From Paenibacillus sp. BIHB 4019 (GTDB taxonomy: Bacteria; Bacillota; Bacilli; Paenibacillales; Paenibacillaceae), in the NCBI RefSeq assembly GCF_002741035.1, contig NZ_CP016808.1, positions 310,001 to 374,000 of the forward strand: 64,000 nucleotides of DNA, given 5' to 3'. Below the pieces are notes generated by a model, which worked only from the letters and a program-made list of their open reading frames with translations, made no database searches and was not told where the DNA came from. The position numbers and the translations under genes were made by a program. Numbering within the stretch: position 1 is the first letter of the stretch; every line of letters starts with the position of its first letter. Shown here one piece after another: positions 1 to 7,751 of the stretch.

Positions 1-309
1 CACATTATAATAACCATCTGCTCTGCACACATAAAGCGTCAAATTATCTAACGACAAATTTGGTGCCATGCGGTATTTAGACAGCAAATAGATGAGGGCC
101 AGCATCGGCCTGCGAAACCAGGAAGCTGCATAAACTTCAGCCACAATTTGCTCCTTCCCCATCACAAGCGGCTGGTATATGGCAAGCAGCTTCTGCATCG
201 CAGGCTGTTCAAGCAAGGCAGCAGCAGCACTTGTGTAAACCACTTCATCAGGCTCATCTACGCAAAGATTAAACCGCTCCTTTAACAGCCGATATATGTC
301 TTCATTCAT
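1..309 (-). CDS. Partial FhuF-like / iron-reductase-like protein (5' part only)
   Basis: An open frame of 103 codons starts at the ATG at 309 and runs off the left edge of the window without a stop. Its start overlaps the end of the esterase gene by 8 bases (ATGAATGA), so the two are probably translated together. The fragment contains the segments AASWF, LIYLLSKY and LSLDNLTLYVC. These resemble the N-terminal part of FhuF-like ferric-siderophore reductases, where an ASWF motif precedes a conserved NLT strand. The [2Fe-2S] cysteines expected at the C-terminus would lie outside the window, so the family call is tentative. Confidence 0.5.
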   Translation of the reverse strand, partial: MNEDIYRLLKERFNLCVDEPDEVVYTSAAAALLEQPAMQKLLAIYQPLVMGKEQIVAEVYAASWFRRPMLALIYLLSKYRMAPNLSLDNLTLYVCRADGYYNV

Positions 310-1276
310 TTGTTGAACCCGGAACGAAGAAATTCATAATTTGATCATGCAGTCCTGGCAAACCTTCGTGGCCAAAATCCGGATAAATTTCCACCCGCTT
401 CGGCGACTGAATTTTATTATAGACCGCAAACTGGGCCGAAGGCGGGCAAATCGAATCGCTGAGGCCTACGCCAAGCAGCACTTCTCCGCGAATCCGCTCC
501 GCAAGAAATTGAATATCAATATAACCGAGCTTTGTAAAAATCTCTTCCTCGCGCTTATGCTGCGGATCGAAATGGCGGAAATACGTACGCAGTTCAGCAT
601 ACGCATCAATCGCCAAGTCCATCTCATACACGCGGCGATAGTCGCTGAGGAATGGATAAACAGGAGCAAGCTTCTTCACGCGCGGCTCCAGTGCGGCGCA
701 AGCAATCGTGAGCGCACCGCCTTGCGACCAGCCTGTTGCATATACCTCATTTGCATCCACCTCTGGCAAATCCATGGCGATACGAGCGAGCTGTGCCGTG
801 TCCAGAAAAATATGACGAAACAGCATATTATCCGCTTCGCCATCAAGCCCGCGAACAATATGCCCGTTATGCGTCGTTCCTTTGACGCCGCCTGTGTCCT
901 CCGAGTAGCCGCCTTGTCCACGAACGTCCATCGCCAGCACCGAATAGCCAAGCGATACGAAGCTCAGCTTATCAGCCCAGTCTCCTGAAGAACCCGAGTA
1001 GCCGTGGAACATAACGACTGCTGGGTGAGGCTGCTGAGCGCCTTGTCTAGGACGAAGATATTTGGCATGAATTCTCGCGCCGCGCACCCCTGTAAAATAC
1101 AGGTCAAAGCATTCCGCTGAAGCTGGCTGGAAAGCGTTCGGGACCATTTCAACATTCGCATCTGTCGCGTTGAGCTCGGCAAGCGCTCGATCCCAATAAG
1201 CCTCGAAATCTGCTGGCTTTGGACTTCTGCCTTGATATTTATGTAATTCATGAACAGGCATATCTAATAACGGCAT
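302..1276 (-). CDS. Acetyl-xylan esterase / cephalosporin-C deacetylase family (CE7-like)
   Basis: A 324-residue alpha/beta hydrolase of the AXE1 family, which removes acetyl groups from xylo-oligosaccharides and related small substrates in the cytoplasm. The nucleophile elbow GWSQGG places the catalytic serine at residue 184; Asp274 (GLSDSICPP) and His303 (FGHEGLPG) complete the triad. The oxyanion region HGYSG (about residue 91) and RGQGG (about 119) are typical of the family. No signal peptide is visible, as is usual for these enzymes. The start at 1276 was chosen because a GGAGG lies 8 bases upstream; a longer frame starts 15 bases earlier but overlaps that site. The 3' end overlaps the downstream iron-reductase-like gene. 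Confidence 0.9.
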   Translation of the reverse strand: MPLLDMPVHELHKYQGRSPKPADFEAYWDRALAELNATDANVEMVPNAFQPASAECFDLYFTGVRGARIHAKYLRPRQGAQQPHPAVVMFHGYSGSSGDWADKLSFVSLGYSVLAMDVRGQGGYSEDTGGVKGTTHNGHIVRGLDGEADNMLFRHIFLDTAQLARIAMDLPEVDANEVYATGWSQGGALTIACAALEPRVKKLAPVYPFLSDYRRVYEMDLAIDAYAELRTYFRHFDPQHKREEEIFTKLGYIDIQFLAERIRGEVLLGVGLSDSICPPSAQFAVYNKIQSPKRVEIYPDFGHEGLPGLHDQIMNFFVPGSTNE

Positions 1277-1417
1277 TATTTCATCCTCCATATTATCTTC
1301 TTATCCCATTAATTTTAAGTCTGTGCCCTTCACTTGTAAAGCGGATGAAAGGCGTTATTTAGGGGAAAATAACGTTTATTCCGGCTGTTTGCCAGACCGA
1401 ATGGAGGACGTCATGCA

Positions 1418-2272
1418 ATGCTCCAGCGCCTGAACAAATTGTTGATTTTGCTGCTGGTTATCGCCACCTTCCTGACATCTTCTGCGGAAGAGCTGAACAT
1501 CAGCTCCAAGGCTAGCGTTCAGATGGCGGCCATAACAGACAGCAGCGGCAGCCTTAGTCAGGCGGATAAAGCCAAAACAGGCAAAAAACGCCGCTCTGAC
1601 AGTGTGTCATGGGTTAAGCTGCAGCAGCGTTATCCCGGTGCCTATTTTCTCCATGGGCCGCGGCATAAAAAAGAGGTAGCGTTAACCTTTGATGATGCTC
1701 CCGATCCACGCTTCACCCCTAAAATACTGGATATATTGGCGAAGCATCACGTACAGGCCACTTTTTTTCTTGTAGGCACGCGAGCGGATAAACATCCCGA
1801 AATCGTAAAAAGAATTCATCGCGAAGGCCATATTATCGGCAACCACTCTTATAATCATGAGGTGATGTCGAAGCTTTCACCGAATGATTTTCACCGTCAA
1901 GTGTGGCGTACCGATACGATCATTAGTCGAATCATCCCGTATCATCCGCACTTTTTCCGGCCCCCCTATGGCGAGATGCAGCCTAGTCAAGTCGCTTGGG
2001 CCAAAAACAACGGCTATATTGTCGTGAATTGGGATGTCGATTCAGCGGATTGGAAAAACAATCCGTCCAGCACGGTCATTTTACGGAATATGCATAAAAC
2101 GCTGCGCTCAGGCTCCATCATCTTGCAGCATGCCGGCGGCGGCGTCTCGCAAAGCCTTTCTGGCACTATCGAGGCGCTTCCACAGCTTATTTCCTCCCTC
2201 CAGCAGAAGGGCTATCGCATCGTCACGCTGCCAGAGCTGCTCGAACAAAGTGCGGAGAGGCCCATCCGTTAG
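1418..2272 (+). CDS. Secreted polysaccharide deacetylase (NodB domain, CE4)
   Basis: A 284-residue protein with an N-terminal hydrophobic export segment (residues 6-21) and a NodB/CE4 domain from about residue 85 to 275. The catalytic motif LTFDDAPD gives Asp92/Asp93, and the metal histidines are His143 and His147 (GNHSYNH). The arginine motif RPPYGE and the VNWDVDSADW strand are present. Such enzymes N- or O-deacetylate peptidoglycan or chitin-like polymers outside the cell. A linker rich in Ser, Lys and Ala separates the signal from the domain. GGAGG at 1403-1407 lies 10 bases before the ATG. It is a single gene, divergent from the esterase and convergent with the LysM-3D gene. Confidence 0.93.
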   Translation: MLQRLNKLLILLLVIATFLTSSAEELNISSKASVQMAAITDSSGSLSQADKAKTGKKRRSDSVSWVKLQQRYPGAYFLHGPRHKKEVALTFDDAPDPRFTPKILDILAKHHVQATFFLVGTRADKHPEIVKRIHREGHIIGNHSYNHEVMSKLSPNDFHRQVWRTDTIISRIIPYHPHFFRPPYGEMQPSQVAWAKNNGYIVVNWDVDSADWKNNPSSTVILRNMHKTLRSGSIILQHAGGGVSQSLSGTIEALPQLISSLQQKGYRIVTLPELLEQSAERPIR

Positions 2273-2296
2273 CCCTGTGTTGTAATGGCCATACAA

Positions 2297-2338
2297 ACAA
2301 GCCCAGCGCTCCTCGGGTGCGAGGAACACTGGGCTTGT
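2297..2338. terminator. Probable shared terminator hairpin between convergent genes
   Basis: An inverted repeat with outer arms ACAAGCCCAG / CTGGGCTTGT and inner arms CCTCG / CGAGG around a GGTG loop. It lies between the convergent deacetylase and LysM-3D genes. Long T-runs are absent on both sides, so efficiency is uncertain. Confidence 0.65.
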
Positions 2339-2402
2339 ACATAGGGTTATTGGAGTCAGCGTTAAACTAAATAACGCAACAGACCTATTTCGAAATAACG
2401 CT

Positions 2403-3098
2403 CTACTTTACCATATATACTTTAACGTCTTGAATGCCGAAGCTTTGAGCAGTGGCTGTGCTGCCAGGTACAAAAATATCGATGCGATTGCCTTTGATCG
2501 CTCCGCCCATGTCGTTTGCTACCGCAATCATGCCGCCATCAGGCAATCCATCATAATCGTAGCCTGTCACATAAAGCTTCGTTCCAAGCGGAATAACCGA
2601 AGAATCTACCGCCACTGTCCCTACTTTAAGCGGATTGCCAAAATAATCGACGGCGCCCCATTTTCCATTTTCCGACGCTGCCGCTGTGTAAGCGGTCGCT
2701 TTTACATTCAGCTGCTTGCTGAACGTATAGCTGTTGCCGTTGCTTGCAATAATGCTTTTTGCAGACAGGCTTTCAGCCTTAATCGTTGCTGCTGCTTTTG
2801 GCTGCGCCTGAGCGCTTGCTTTAGCTGCACTGTCAGCATTTTCCGCTGCCTTGGCATTCGTTTTCACCGCTGCTGCCGCAACTGGAACAATCAATTTCAT
2901 GCCTACCCTTATGTTCAGCGGATTAATTTTGGAATTTGCTGCAAGCAGTTTATCTAAATCGACCTTATACTGCTGGGAGAGCTTCCAGAACGTATCGCCT
3001 TCTGCCGCTTTATGTGTTTGGGTTGCCGCGTTAGCGGGAGCTGCTGCCAGCGCGCAAGAAAGCACGAGAGCAGCAGCCGTAATACTTAGTTTTTTCAT
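2403..3098 (-). CDS. LysM and 3D domain cell-wall protein
   Basis: A 231-residue exported protein with a signal peptide (residues 1 to about 24, ending in ANA), one LysM peptidoglycan-binding domain (about 30-72; GDTFWKLSQQY, then NPLNIRVGMKLIVP), an Ala/Lys-rich linker and a C-terminal 3D domain. The three Asp of the 3D fold are visible in VDSSVIPLGTKLYV, YDGLPDGGMIAVANDMGGAIKG and RIDIFVPG. This layout matches YocH/YabE-type wall proteins, whose 3D domain is related to lytic transglycosylases and acts on or near glycan strands. GGAGG lies 9 bases before the ATG at 3098; an in-frame GTG one codon earlier is also possible. Confidence 0.92.
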   Translation of the reverse strand: MKKLSITAAALVLSCALAAAPANAATQTHKAAEGDTFWKLSQQYKVDLDKLLAANSKINPLNIRVGMKLIVPVAAAAVKTNAKAAENADSAAKASAQAQPKAAATIKAESLSAKSIIASNGNSYTFSKQLNVKATAYTAAASENGKWGAVDYFGNPLKVGTVAVDSSVIPLGTKLYVTGYDYDGLPDGGMIAVANDMGGAIKGNRIDIFVPGSTATAQSFGIQDVKVYMVK

Positions 3099-3139
3099 CA
3101 CAAATATCCTCCAAAATCGTTAAGTCAATAGTTTACCAA

Positions 3140-3164
3140 GCCGCACAGCACGGAGCTGCACGGC
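3140..3164 (-). terminator. Weak hairpin after the CAP gene
   Basis: The arms GCCG..CAGC and GCTG..CGGC form an interrupted stem between the CAP gene and the LysM-3D gene. There is no T-run, so it may only attenuate or stabilise the message. Confidence 0.35.
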
Positions 3165-3204
3165 GTGAAAGATATGGCAAGCAATCGCCTGTTTCTGTTC
3201 ACTT

Positions 3205-4002
3205 CTAGTTCGTAAATTCTTGTACCCATTGGCCGTTGTAGTAGCCAACACCGATTTTGCCGAAGTTTTTGTTCAAAATATTTTCACGGTGACCTGTGCT
3301 GTTCATCCATGCTGTCATAACCTCGGACGGGTTGCGTTGTCCGGCAGCAATGTTCTCGCCAGCGTAAGAGTAGCTGACACCGAAGCTCTTCATCATATCA
3401 AACGGCGATCCGTAGGTTGGAGACGTATGGCTGAAATATTTGTTGTCGCCCATATCCTTCGCTTTGGCTACCGCTACTTTTGTCAGCAGCGCATCGACCG
3501 TCAAAGCTGGAAGACCAGCGCTTGCACGCTCTTGGTTTACGATTTTAACAACTTCGCTTTGATAAGCGCTTTGATCGACAGTTGTTCCGCTGCCCGAATT
3601 CGAGGAGCCAGAGCCTGTTCCTGTCGTTGGCTTCGTTGTTCCCGTTGTGCCAGAGCCTGTGCTTGGCTTCGTGCTGCCAGTGGAACCAGAGCCTGTGCTT
3701 GGCTTAGTCGTTCCTGTACTTGGCTTAGTCGTGCCAGTGCTTGGATTGCTTGTACCTGTATCTGTTGGCGTACCGTTAGGGAAGCTGATTGTAATGCCGT
3801 TAAAATTAATTTTGCTCAAATCAATTCCGTATTGCTCCGCTATTTGCTTCAACATGTCTTGGTCAATGCTATAGGCAGTAATCTTGGAGTTCGCCTTCAC
3901 TGCTGGTGCTGCTCCCACCGTGGATGGTGCTGCTACGCCTGCTCCGATTAATGCGGCTGCGGCTACGGCAGCGACACCTACTTTAAATGGTTGCTTCTTC
4001 AT
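3205..4002 (-). CDS. Secreted CAP/SCP-domain protein (YkwD-like)
   Basis: A 265-residue exported protein. A signal peptide (about residues 1-31, ending VGAAPA) is followed by a short region, then a low-complexity Thr/Ser/Gly/Pro/Lys linker (about residues 80-145) made of repeated GTTKPSTG-like units, and a C-terminal CAP domain (about 150-265). The CAP signature residues are visible: the first His in KYFSHTSP, then GENIAAG, TAWMNSTGHRENILN and GKIGVGYY. Secreted bacterial CAP proteins are found at the wall, and their exact activity is unclear. GGAGGAG precedes the ATG. It is followed on the same strand by the LysM-3D gene after a 106-base gap. Confidence 0.93.
   Translation of the reverse strand: MKKQPFKVGVAAVAAAALIGAGVAAPSTVGAAPAVKANSKITAYSIDQDMLKQIAEQYGIDLSKINFNGITISFPNGTPTDTGTSNPSTGTTKPSTGTTKPSTGSGSTGSTKPSTGSGTTGTTKPTTGTGSGSSNSGSGTTVDQSAYQSEVVKIVNQERASAGLPALTVDALLTKVAVAKAKDMGDNKYFSHTSPTYGSPFDMMKSFGVSYSYAGENIAAGQRNPSEVMTAWMNSTGHRENILNKNFGKIGVGYYNGQWVQEFTN
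3621..3755 (-). repeat. In-frame tandem repeats encoding the Thr-Lys-Pro-Ser-Thr-Gly linker
   Basis: Imperfect 18-36 base repeats inside the CAP gene encode GTTKPSTG, GSTKPSTG and GTTKPTTG units. Such tracts usually form an extended spacer through the wall and are prone to change in length by slippage. Confidence 0.8.
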
Positions 4003-4310
4003 TATGAAATCTCCTCCTCGAAGTTGTGTGTAATTTGTGTGTGCCGGTCATCCCGACGCAAACTATCGTAACATGGCATTTGGGCGGTTACACGGCTCAA
4101 AAAATGGTAAAACAAGCGTTTTTCACGCGAAATAAACCGTTTTCAGCTGTTTATGAGAATCATCTCACTTTGGAAATCCGGGTGAAAGAATAGCCGCAAC
4201 TGCCTTTTTTCACTCTTCGCCAGCCTGTCATCCAAATGAATGCTCCGCCATATTAGAATCCGCTCATAAACCCCTCATTTTCCAAGCGAAAACCGCTTAA
4301 AAAACAGAAA
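4003..4310. other. Intergenic region, 5' side of the CAP gene
   Basis: About 300 bases without a credible reading frame. It must hold the promoter of the CAP gene on the minus strand, but no convincing -35/-10 pair or riboswitch was recognised. Confidence 0.5.
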
Positions 4311-4343
4311 AAAGCCCCGCTGCGCTTGGCTTTGCGGGACTTT
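4311..4343 (-). terminator. Intrinsic terminator of the PadR-DUF1700-DUF4097 operon
   Basis: On the minus strand, AAAGTCCCGCAAAGCC pairs with GCAGCGGGGCTTT and is followed by a run of Ts. It lies 25 bases after the DUF4097 stop codon. Confidence 0.85.
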
Positions 4344-4368
4344 CAGCTTGCTGCTTATTTTGCACGCG

Positions 4369-5316
4369 CTATTTGAGCGTAATATTGCCCGAGCTGGTTT
4401 TCAAATCAATTGAAAGGTCCGATCCAGTCCCAATTGTGCCAGCAAAGGAACGTTCATCCTCTTTTTCCGTTTGAACATTGTCCCATTCGACCTTCTGGCT
4501 GCCGGATGTTGTTTTCAGCTTAATTTCGGCAGACTGTGGCGGCTGCTTAGCTTCAACGACGATATCGCCAGAGGTAACGTCAAGCTTCATGCTATGGGTA
4601 ATGGATTCCGATTCAACTCGTATTTTCCCACTGCTCGCTTGGCCGTTCAGTTCTCCCGTACCATTAATAAAGCTTGCATTGCCGCTTGTCGTGTTGAATT
4701 CGATCGTCTCCGCCTTATAGTCCTCTAACTTGATGCTGCCGGAGCTGACATCCAGCTTCATGCTCTCAACAGTAACGCCAAGCAGCTCAATTTTTCCGCT
4801 TGTCGTTTCAAAATCCATCTCATCCGCAGATAAATCCTCCCCCTTCACACGTCCTGATGAGGTTAGCATCGCCAAGGTGCGGCTGTTTATATCGGATGCG
4901 CTGACGTTGCCGCTTTGCGCCTTCAGAGTCACCTCATCCCATTTGCGCTCCGGCAGCTCTACAGTCAGCTTAAATGAAGAATAATTGATACCGACGGTAA
5001 AACCCGTATTAAAGCTGCTTTTAATGACTAACTTGTCGCCATTCTGCTCCGTCTCAAGCTTTAGCTTGTTTAAATATTTTGAGCTTGCCCGGCCTTCCAA
5101 GTGTACAACAATTTTATCCGAGCTACCTGGCACCACGTCTATATCCATCGAGCCAGCTTCTACCGTCAAGCTGCTTACGCCAGCAGCATCAACTGTTTTC
5201 TCCTGCGATACAGGCTTCGTTCCGAAGGACAGCAGCTCATCCCAGCTGAAAGAATATATCGCTCCGGCCAAGCCGATTCCAAGTAATATAAGCGCAACTG
5301 CAATTGCCTTTCTCAT
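4369..5316 (-). CDS. DUF4097-family beta-strand-repeat protein
   Basis: A 315-residue protein with one N-terminal membrane segment (about 4-26) and a long extracytoplasmic beta-repeat region. That region is built of alternating T/S-SG-x-I/V motifs such as TTSGKIELLGV, DVSSGSIKLEDY, DVTSGDIVVEAK and KTSSGNITLK, which suggests a right-handed beta-helix-like fold (Pfam DUF4097, LiaG/LiaI-like envelope proteins). The start overlaps the DUF1700 stop codon (ATGA), so translation is coupled. Together with PadR and DUF1700 it forms the common Firmicutes three-gene module linked to envelope stress. The biochemical function is unknown. Confidence 0.88.
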   Translation of the reverse strand: MRKAIAVALILLGIGLAGAIYSFSWDELLSFGTKPVSQEKTVDAAGVSSLTVEAGSMDIDVVPGSSDKIVVHLEGRASSKYLNKLKLETEQNGDKLVIKSSFNTGFTVGINYSSFKLTVELPERKWDEVTLKAQSGNVSASDINSRTLAMLTSSGRVKGEDLSADEMDFETTSGKIELLGVTVESMKLDVSSGSIKLEDYKAETIEFNTTSGNASFINGTGELNGQASSGKIRVESESITHSMKLDVTSGDIVVEAKQPPQSAEIKLKTTSGSQKVEWDNVQTEKEDERSFAGTIGTGSDLSIDLKTSSGNITLK

Positions 5317-5873
5317 TGTTTTTTCCCCCTGATGATTTTCGTATTGAACTTCAAATATTTAATCGTTGCAGCGAAAAATCCTTTTGTCAGAGCATTAACG
5401 CCTACGCCCAGCAAAATGCTCAATCCAATGCAGACGAGCCCAATAGAAGCTGCTTGGGTTAGTGTAAACATGCCGCTCCACGTGCTCTCCAGCACCGTTG
5501 TGACGCCTGCTAATCCAAGCGCTAGGGTAGTCGCCCATAGGGCAATAAGCACGCCAACTGCAGCCACATAAGGCCCCAGTACAAATACGATATTGAAAAA
5601 TCCCAAGCTCACTGTTGCAAGCACCGCCTTAGACGTATTGCCGAAGCTTTTCTCCGCTTCAGCCCGTTGTACTTTATAACCAAGCAGCAGCTCGCTTGCA
5701 ATCTGTCTTGGATCGCCTAGCTCCAAGGCAGCCTCATGCTCGCTCTGCCCATTTTCCTCTGCCTGCTGAAAATGACTGTAATAATCGAACAGCCACTCAC
5801 GGCGCTGCTTATCCGGCACTTTCGCGAGCAGCCTCTCCAGCTCGCTCATATAATTGTGTTTCGTCATCATCAT
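5313..5873 (-). CDS. DUF1700 (HAAS-domain) membrane protein
   Basis: A 186-residue protein. The N-terminal 60 residues hold the signature ELERLLAKVPDKQRREWLFDYYSHF...EHEAALELGDPRQIASELL of the HAAS/DUF1700 domain. It is followed by three to four hydrophobic segments (about 80-105, 110-130, 138-165). In such operons this domain sits between a PadR regulator and a DUF4097 protein. The first ATG of three in a row overlaps the PadR stop codon, and GGAAGG lies upstream. It probably acts at the membrane as a partner of the DUF4097 protein; a direct function is not known. Confidence 0.88.
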   Translation of the reverse strand: MMMTKHNYMSELERLLAKVPDKQRREWLFDYYSHFQQAEENGQSEHEAALELGDPRQIASELLLGYKVQRAEAEKSFGNTSKAVLATVSLGFFNIVFVLGPYVAAVGVLIALWATTLALGLAGVTTVLESTWSGMFTLTQAASIGLVCIGLSILLGVGVNALTKGFFAATIKYLKFNTKIIRGKKQ

Positions 5874-6190
5874 GGACGGATTCCTTCCTCAATAATTTCA
5901 TTTACGGCTGTCGAGAAGCTCGACCATTCATGAATGAGCCCTCGCATATGCTGCCAGCCCGCCTCCGTCAGTTGATAATATTTCCGCGGAGGTCCTTCAT
6001 TCGATTCTTTAAGGTAAGTCGAGAAGTAGCCTTCCAGCGTCAGGCGATTGAGCAGCGGGTATACACTCCCAACGGCCACCTCGAATTTGGACGATATTTT
6101 CACTGCCAGTTCATATCCGTAACGGTCTCCCTCAGACGTCAAGACGAGAACGCATAGCTCCAGCACACCTTTCTTGAACTGCACATTCAT
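5870..6190 (-). CDS. PadR-family transcriptional regulator
   Basis: A 106-residue winged-helix protein. The family pattern is clear: LELCVLVLTSEGDRYGYELAVKIS, then VAVGSVYPLLNRLTLEGYF and GPPRKYYQLTEAG. It probably represses its own operon, which carries two membrane proteins downstream with 4-base overlaps. GGGAG lies 9 bases before the ATG. A perfect 8-base inverted repeat lies about 45-65 bases upstream and is the best candidate operator. Confidence 0.93.
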   Translation of the reverse strand: MNVQFKKGVLELCVLVLTSEGDRYGYELAVKISSKFEVAVGSVYPLLNRLTLEGYFSTYLKESNEGPPRKYYQLTEAGWQHMRGLIHEWSSFSTAVNEIIEEGIRP

Positions 6191-6232
6191 ACACGACGCT
6201 CCCTGCTTTGCTTAAAATGCAAATGCTTCAGC

Positions 6233-6253
6233 TATTCGACATTATCGAATAGT
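6233..6253. promoter_or_regulatory. Inverted repeat upstream of padR, candidate operator
   Basis: CTATTCGA (6233-6240), spacer CATTA, TCGAATAG (6246-6253): a perfect dyad centred about 53 bases before the PadR start codon. On the minus strand a -10-like GATAAT falls inside it, so binding would block the promoter. That PadR is the binding protein is inferred from position only. Confidence 0.6.
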
Positions 6254-6343
6254 GAATTAAACTTCCTTGCTGTTAAGCTAAATTTACCACATGCTATTCT
6301 ATAATGCTATATACTAAGCTAAAAACAATACCAGCGCCCGAGT

Positions 6344-6369
6344 GTCTCTCCTCCTTAAGACGGAGAGAC
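6344..6369. other. Perfect 8-bp hairpin left of repeat copy A
   Basis: GTCTCTCC and GGAGAGAC flank a 10-base loop. It lies in the long gene-free stretch 6191-6672 and is not followed by a T-run, so it is not an obvious terminator. Confidence 0.5.
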
Positions 6370-6410
6370 GTTAAACATGCTGGTGAAACAAGTTGTCGCG
6401 CTGCTGCGCG

Positions 6411-6526
6411 AAAGGTTTGGCTTACGATCGCTATTGTCTTTGAATTTCATGAATTGCACCGCCAAACGGTTGAAATTCAAAGACAAAAACGAACGCTACC
6501 GCTTCTCCAGCTCAAACCTTTCACTC
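6411..6526 (+). repeat. Palindromic repeat element, copy A
   Basis: The first of three related elements in the window. Outer arms are AAAGGTTTG (6411-6419) and CAAACCTTT (6513-6521). The inner arms are a perfect 15-bp pair at 6434-6448 and 6472-6486. Between them lie the conserved blocks CGATCGC (after the first outer arm) and CGAACGC plus GCTTCTCCAGCT (before the second). It has no coding potential. The pairing is preserved in copies B and C although the arm sequence differs, so it is either a structured RNA or a folded repetitive DNA element. Confidence 0.85.
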
Positions 6527-6554
6527 CACGCGCTTACCGTTTTCACTACCATAT

Positions 6555-6592
6555 TTAAAAGCCTTCACCGTATAAGTCGGCGAAGGCAGTTT
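6555..6592. terminator. Terminator after the Gfo/Idh/MocA gene
   Basis: GCCTTCACC (6561-6569) and GGCGAAGGC (6579-6587) form a 9-bp stem with T-rich sequence on both sides. It serves the minus-strand oxidoreductase gene and could also work in the plus direction. Confidence 0.75.
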
Positions 6593-6596
6593 TTAG

Positions 6597-6625
6597 AGGG
6601 ATAACGCGCTTGGCTTGTTATCCCT
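6597..6625. other. Second hairpin next to the terminator
   Basis: AGGGATAAC (6597-6605) and GTTATCCCT (6617-6625) form a perfect 9-bp stem with an 11-base loop, 5 bases from the neighbouring terminator. It could be a backup terminator or a 3'-end stabiliser. Confidence 0.5.
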
Positions 6626-6672
6626 ACCATATAGAGAATGAATAGATCAATGAATCAATCATTTAATAATAA

Positions 6673-7692
6673 TTAGTTGATGTCGATGAATTTGCCTGTT
6701 GCTTGGGATTCGAAGGCGCTCAAAATGACTTTAAGCGATTTGCGGCCCTCTTCGCCTGTTACAGGTGGAGTCGTGTCATTGACGATGGAGTCAATGAATT
6801 TATCGATAACAAAGCTCGACAGCTGCTTCTCATTTGTGGAGATTTCGCCTGTTTTGTAGCGCTCTACTGTACCGTCGCGCAGTTCAATGATGACTTGATC
6901 TTCCGGGTGCGTACCGATTTTCATAACGCCTTTGGAGCCCCACAAAATTGTGCTGTTGTCTTCGCCTTTGTAATAAGTCCAGCTCGCTACAAGCGAACCC
7001 ATCGCGCCGCTCTTCATGCGAAGCACGCAGTTTGCATTGTCGTCTACATCGCTGTCTTTATCTACTGTGCCGACGAAGCCAGCGATTTGCGCCACTTCAT
7101 CGTCAAGCAGCCAGCGGATCAAGTCGGATTTGTGCACGCCAAGGTCGCCCATTGCGCCCATGATTGCTTCCGGCTTGCGGAAAAACCAGCTTTCCGCGCC
7201 ATCAATGCTCCATGCATCCGGGCCCGGGTGGCCGAACGACGTACGGAATGTCAGCACTTTGCCGATAATGCCCGTTTTCAGCAAATCCTTCGCTTTTACA
7301 TGCGGCGGCATGAAGCGTTGGTTATGTCCAACCATCAGCTTAACGCCGTTTTTCGCTGCCGCTTCAATCATTGCTGCCGCTTCTTCATCCGTAGCTGCCA
7401 TTGGCTTCTCAACCAATACATGTGCGCCAGCGTTTGCTGCTGCAATCGCTACTGGTGCATGAAGCGCGTTCGGTGTACAAACGCTAACGGCATCAGGCTT
7501 AATTTCAGCCAGCATCGTCTTATAATCTGCAAAAGCTTTGCCGCCATGCTTCTCGGCATATCCTTCTGCACGCTCAATAATCGGGTCAACGAATGCGACT
7601 AATTCTACATTTGCATTGTCTGCATACTCCGGAATGTGACGATATTTTGAGATGGAACCGCAACCTACTACTGCTACTCTAATTTTGCTCAT
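6673..7692 (-). CDS. Gfo/Idh/MocA-family NAD(P)-dependent oxidoreductase
   Basis: A 339-residue sugar or inositol-type dehydrogenase. The N-terminal Rossmann fold carries VVGCGSISKYRHIPEY (GxGxxx) and the family motif EKPMAAT (about residues 95-101). The C-terminal alpha/beta domain has DLGVHKSDLIRWLL with the catalytic-type Asp/His pair. The substrate cannot be told from sequence. A sugar-phosphate-isomerase-like gene lies 59 bases upstream on the same strand, so the two probably act in sequence on a sugar or cyclitol (oxidise, then isomerise). Translation starts at the ATG at 7692 after AGGGAT. Confidence 0.92.
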   Translation of the reverse strand: MSKIRVAVVGCGSISKYRHIPEYADNANVELVAFVDPIIERAEGYAEKHGGKAFADYKTMLAEIKPDAVSVCTPNALHAPVAIAAANAGAHVLVEKPMAATDEEAAAMIEAAAKNGVKLMVGHNQRFMPPHVKAKDLLKTGIIGKVLTFRTSFGHPGPDAWSIDGAESWFFRKPEAIMGAMGDLGVHKSDLIRWLLDDEVAQIAGFVGTVDKDSDVDDNANCVLRMKSGAMGSLVASWTYYKGEDNSTILWGSKGVMKIGTHPEDQVIIELRDGTVERYKTGEISTNEKQLSSFVIDKFIDSIVNDTTPPVTGEEGRKSLKVILSAFESQATGKFIDIN

Positions 7693-7751
7693 TATTAATG
7701 TATCCCTGCCTTTTCAATAAATAATGGATAAGGTCATTTCCTATTTGCGAA

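Noticed and set aside
3621..3755. Tandem repeats as a CRISPR array
   Set aside because: The repeats are in frame and encode the Thr/Lys/Pro linker of the CAP protein; no spacers or cas genes.
4003..4310. Possible c-di-AMP (ydaO) riboswitch before the CAP gene
   Set aside because: Wall-protein genes often carry it, but the conserved GGGGAACC and related blocks were not found.
6304..6604. Two short frames (84 and 75 codons) within 6304-6604
   Set aside because: They run through the palindromic repeat copy A and a terminator; no ribosome site.
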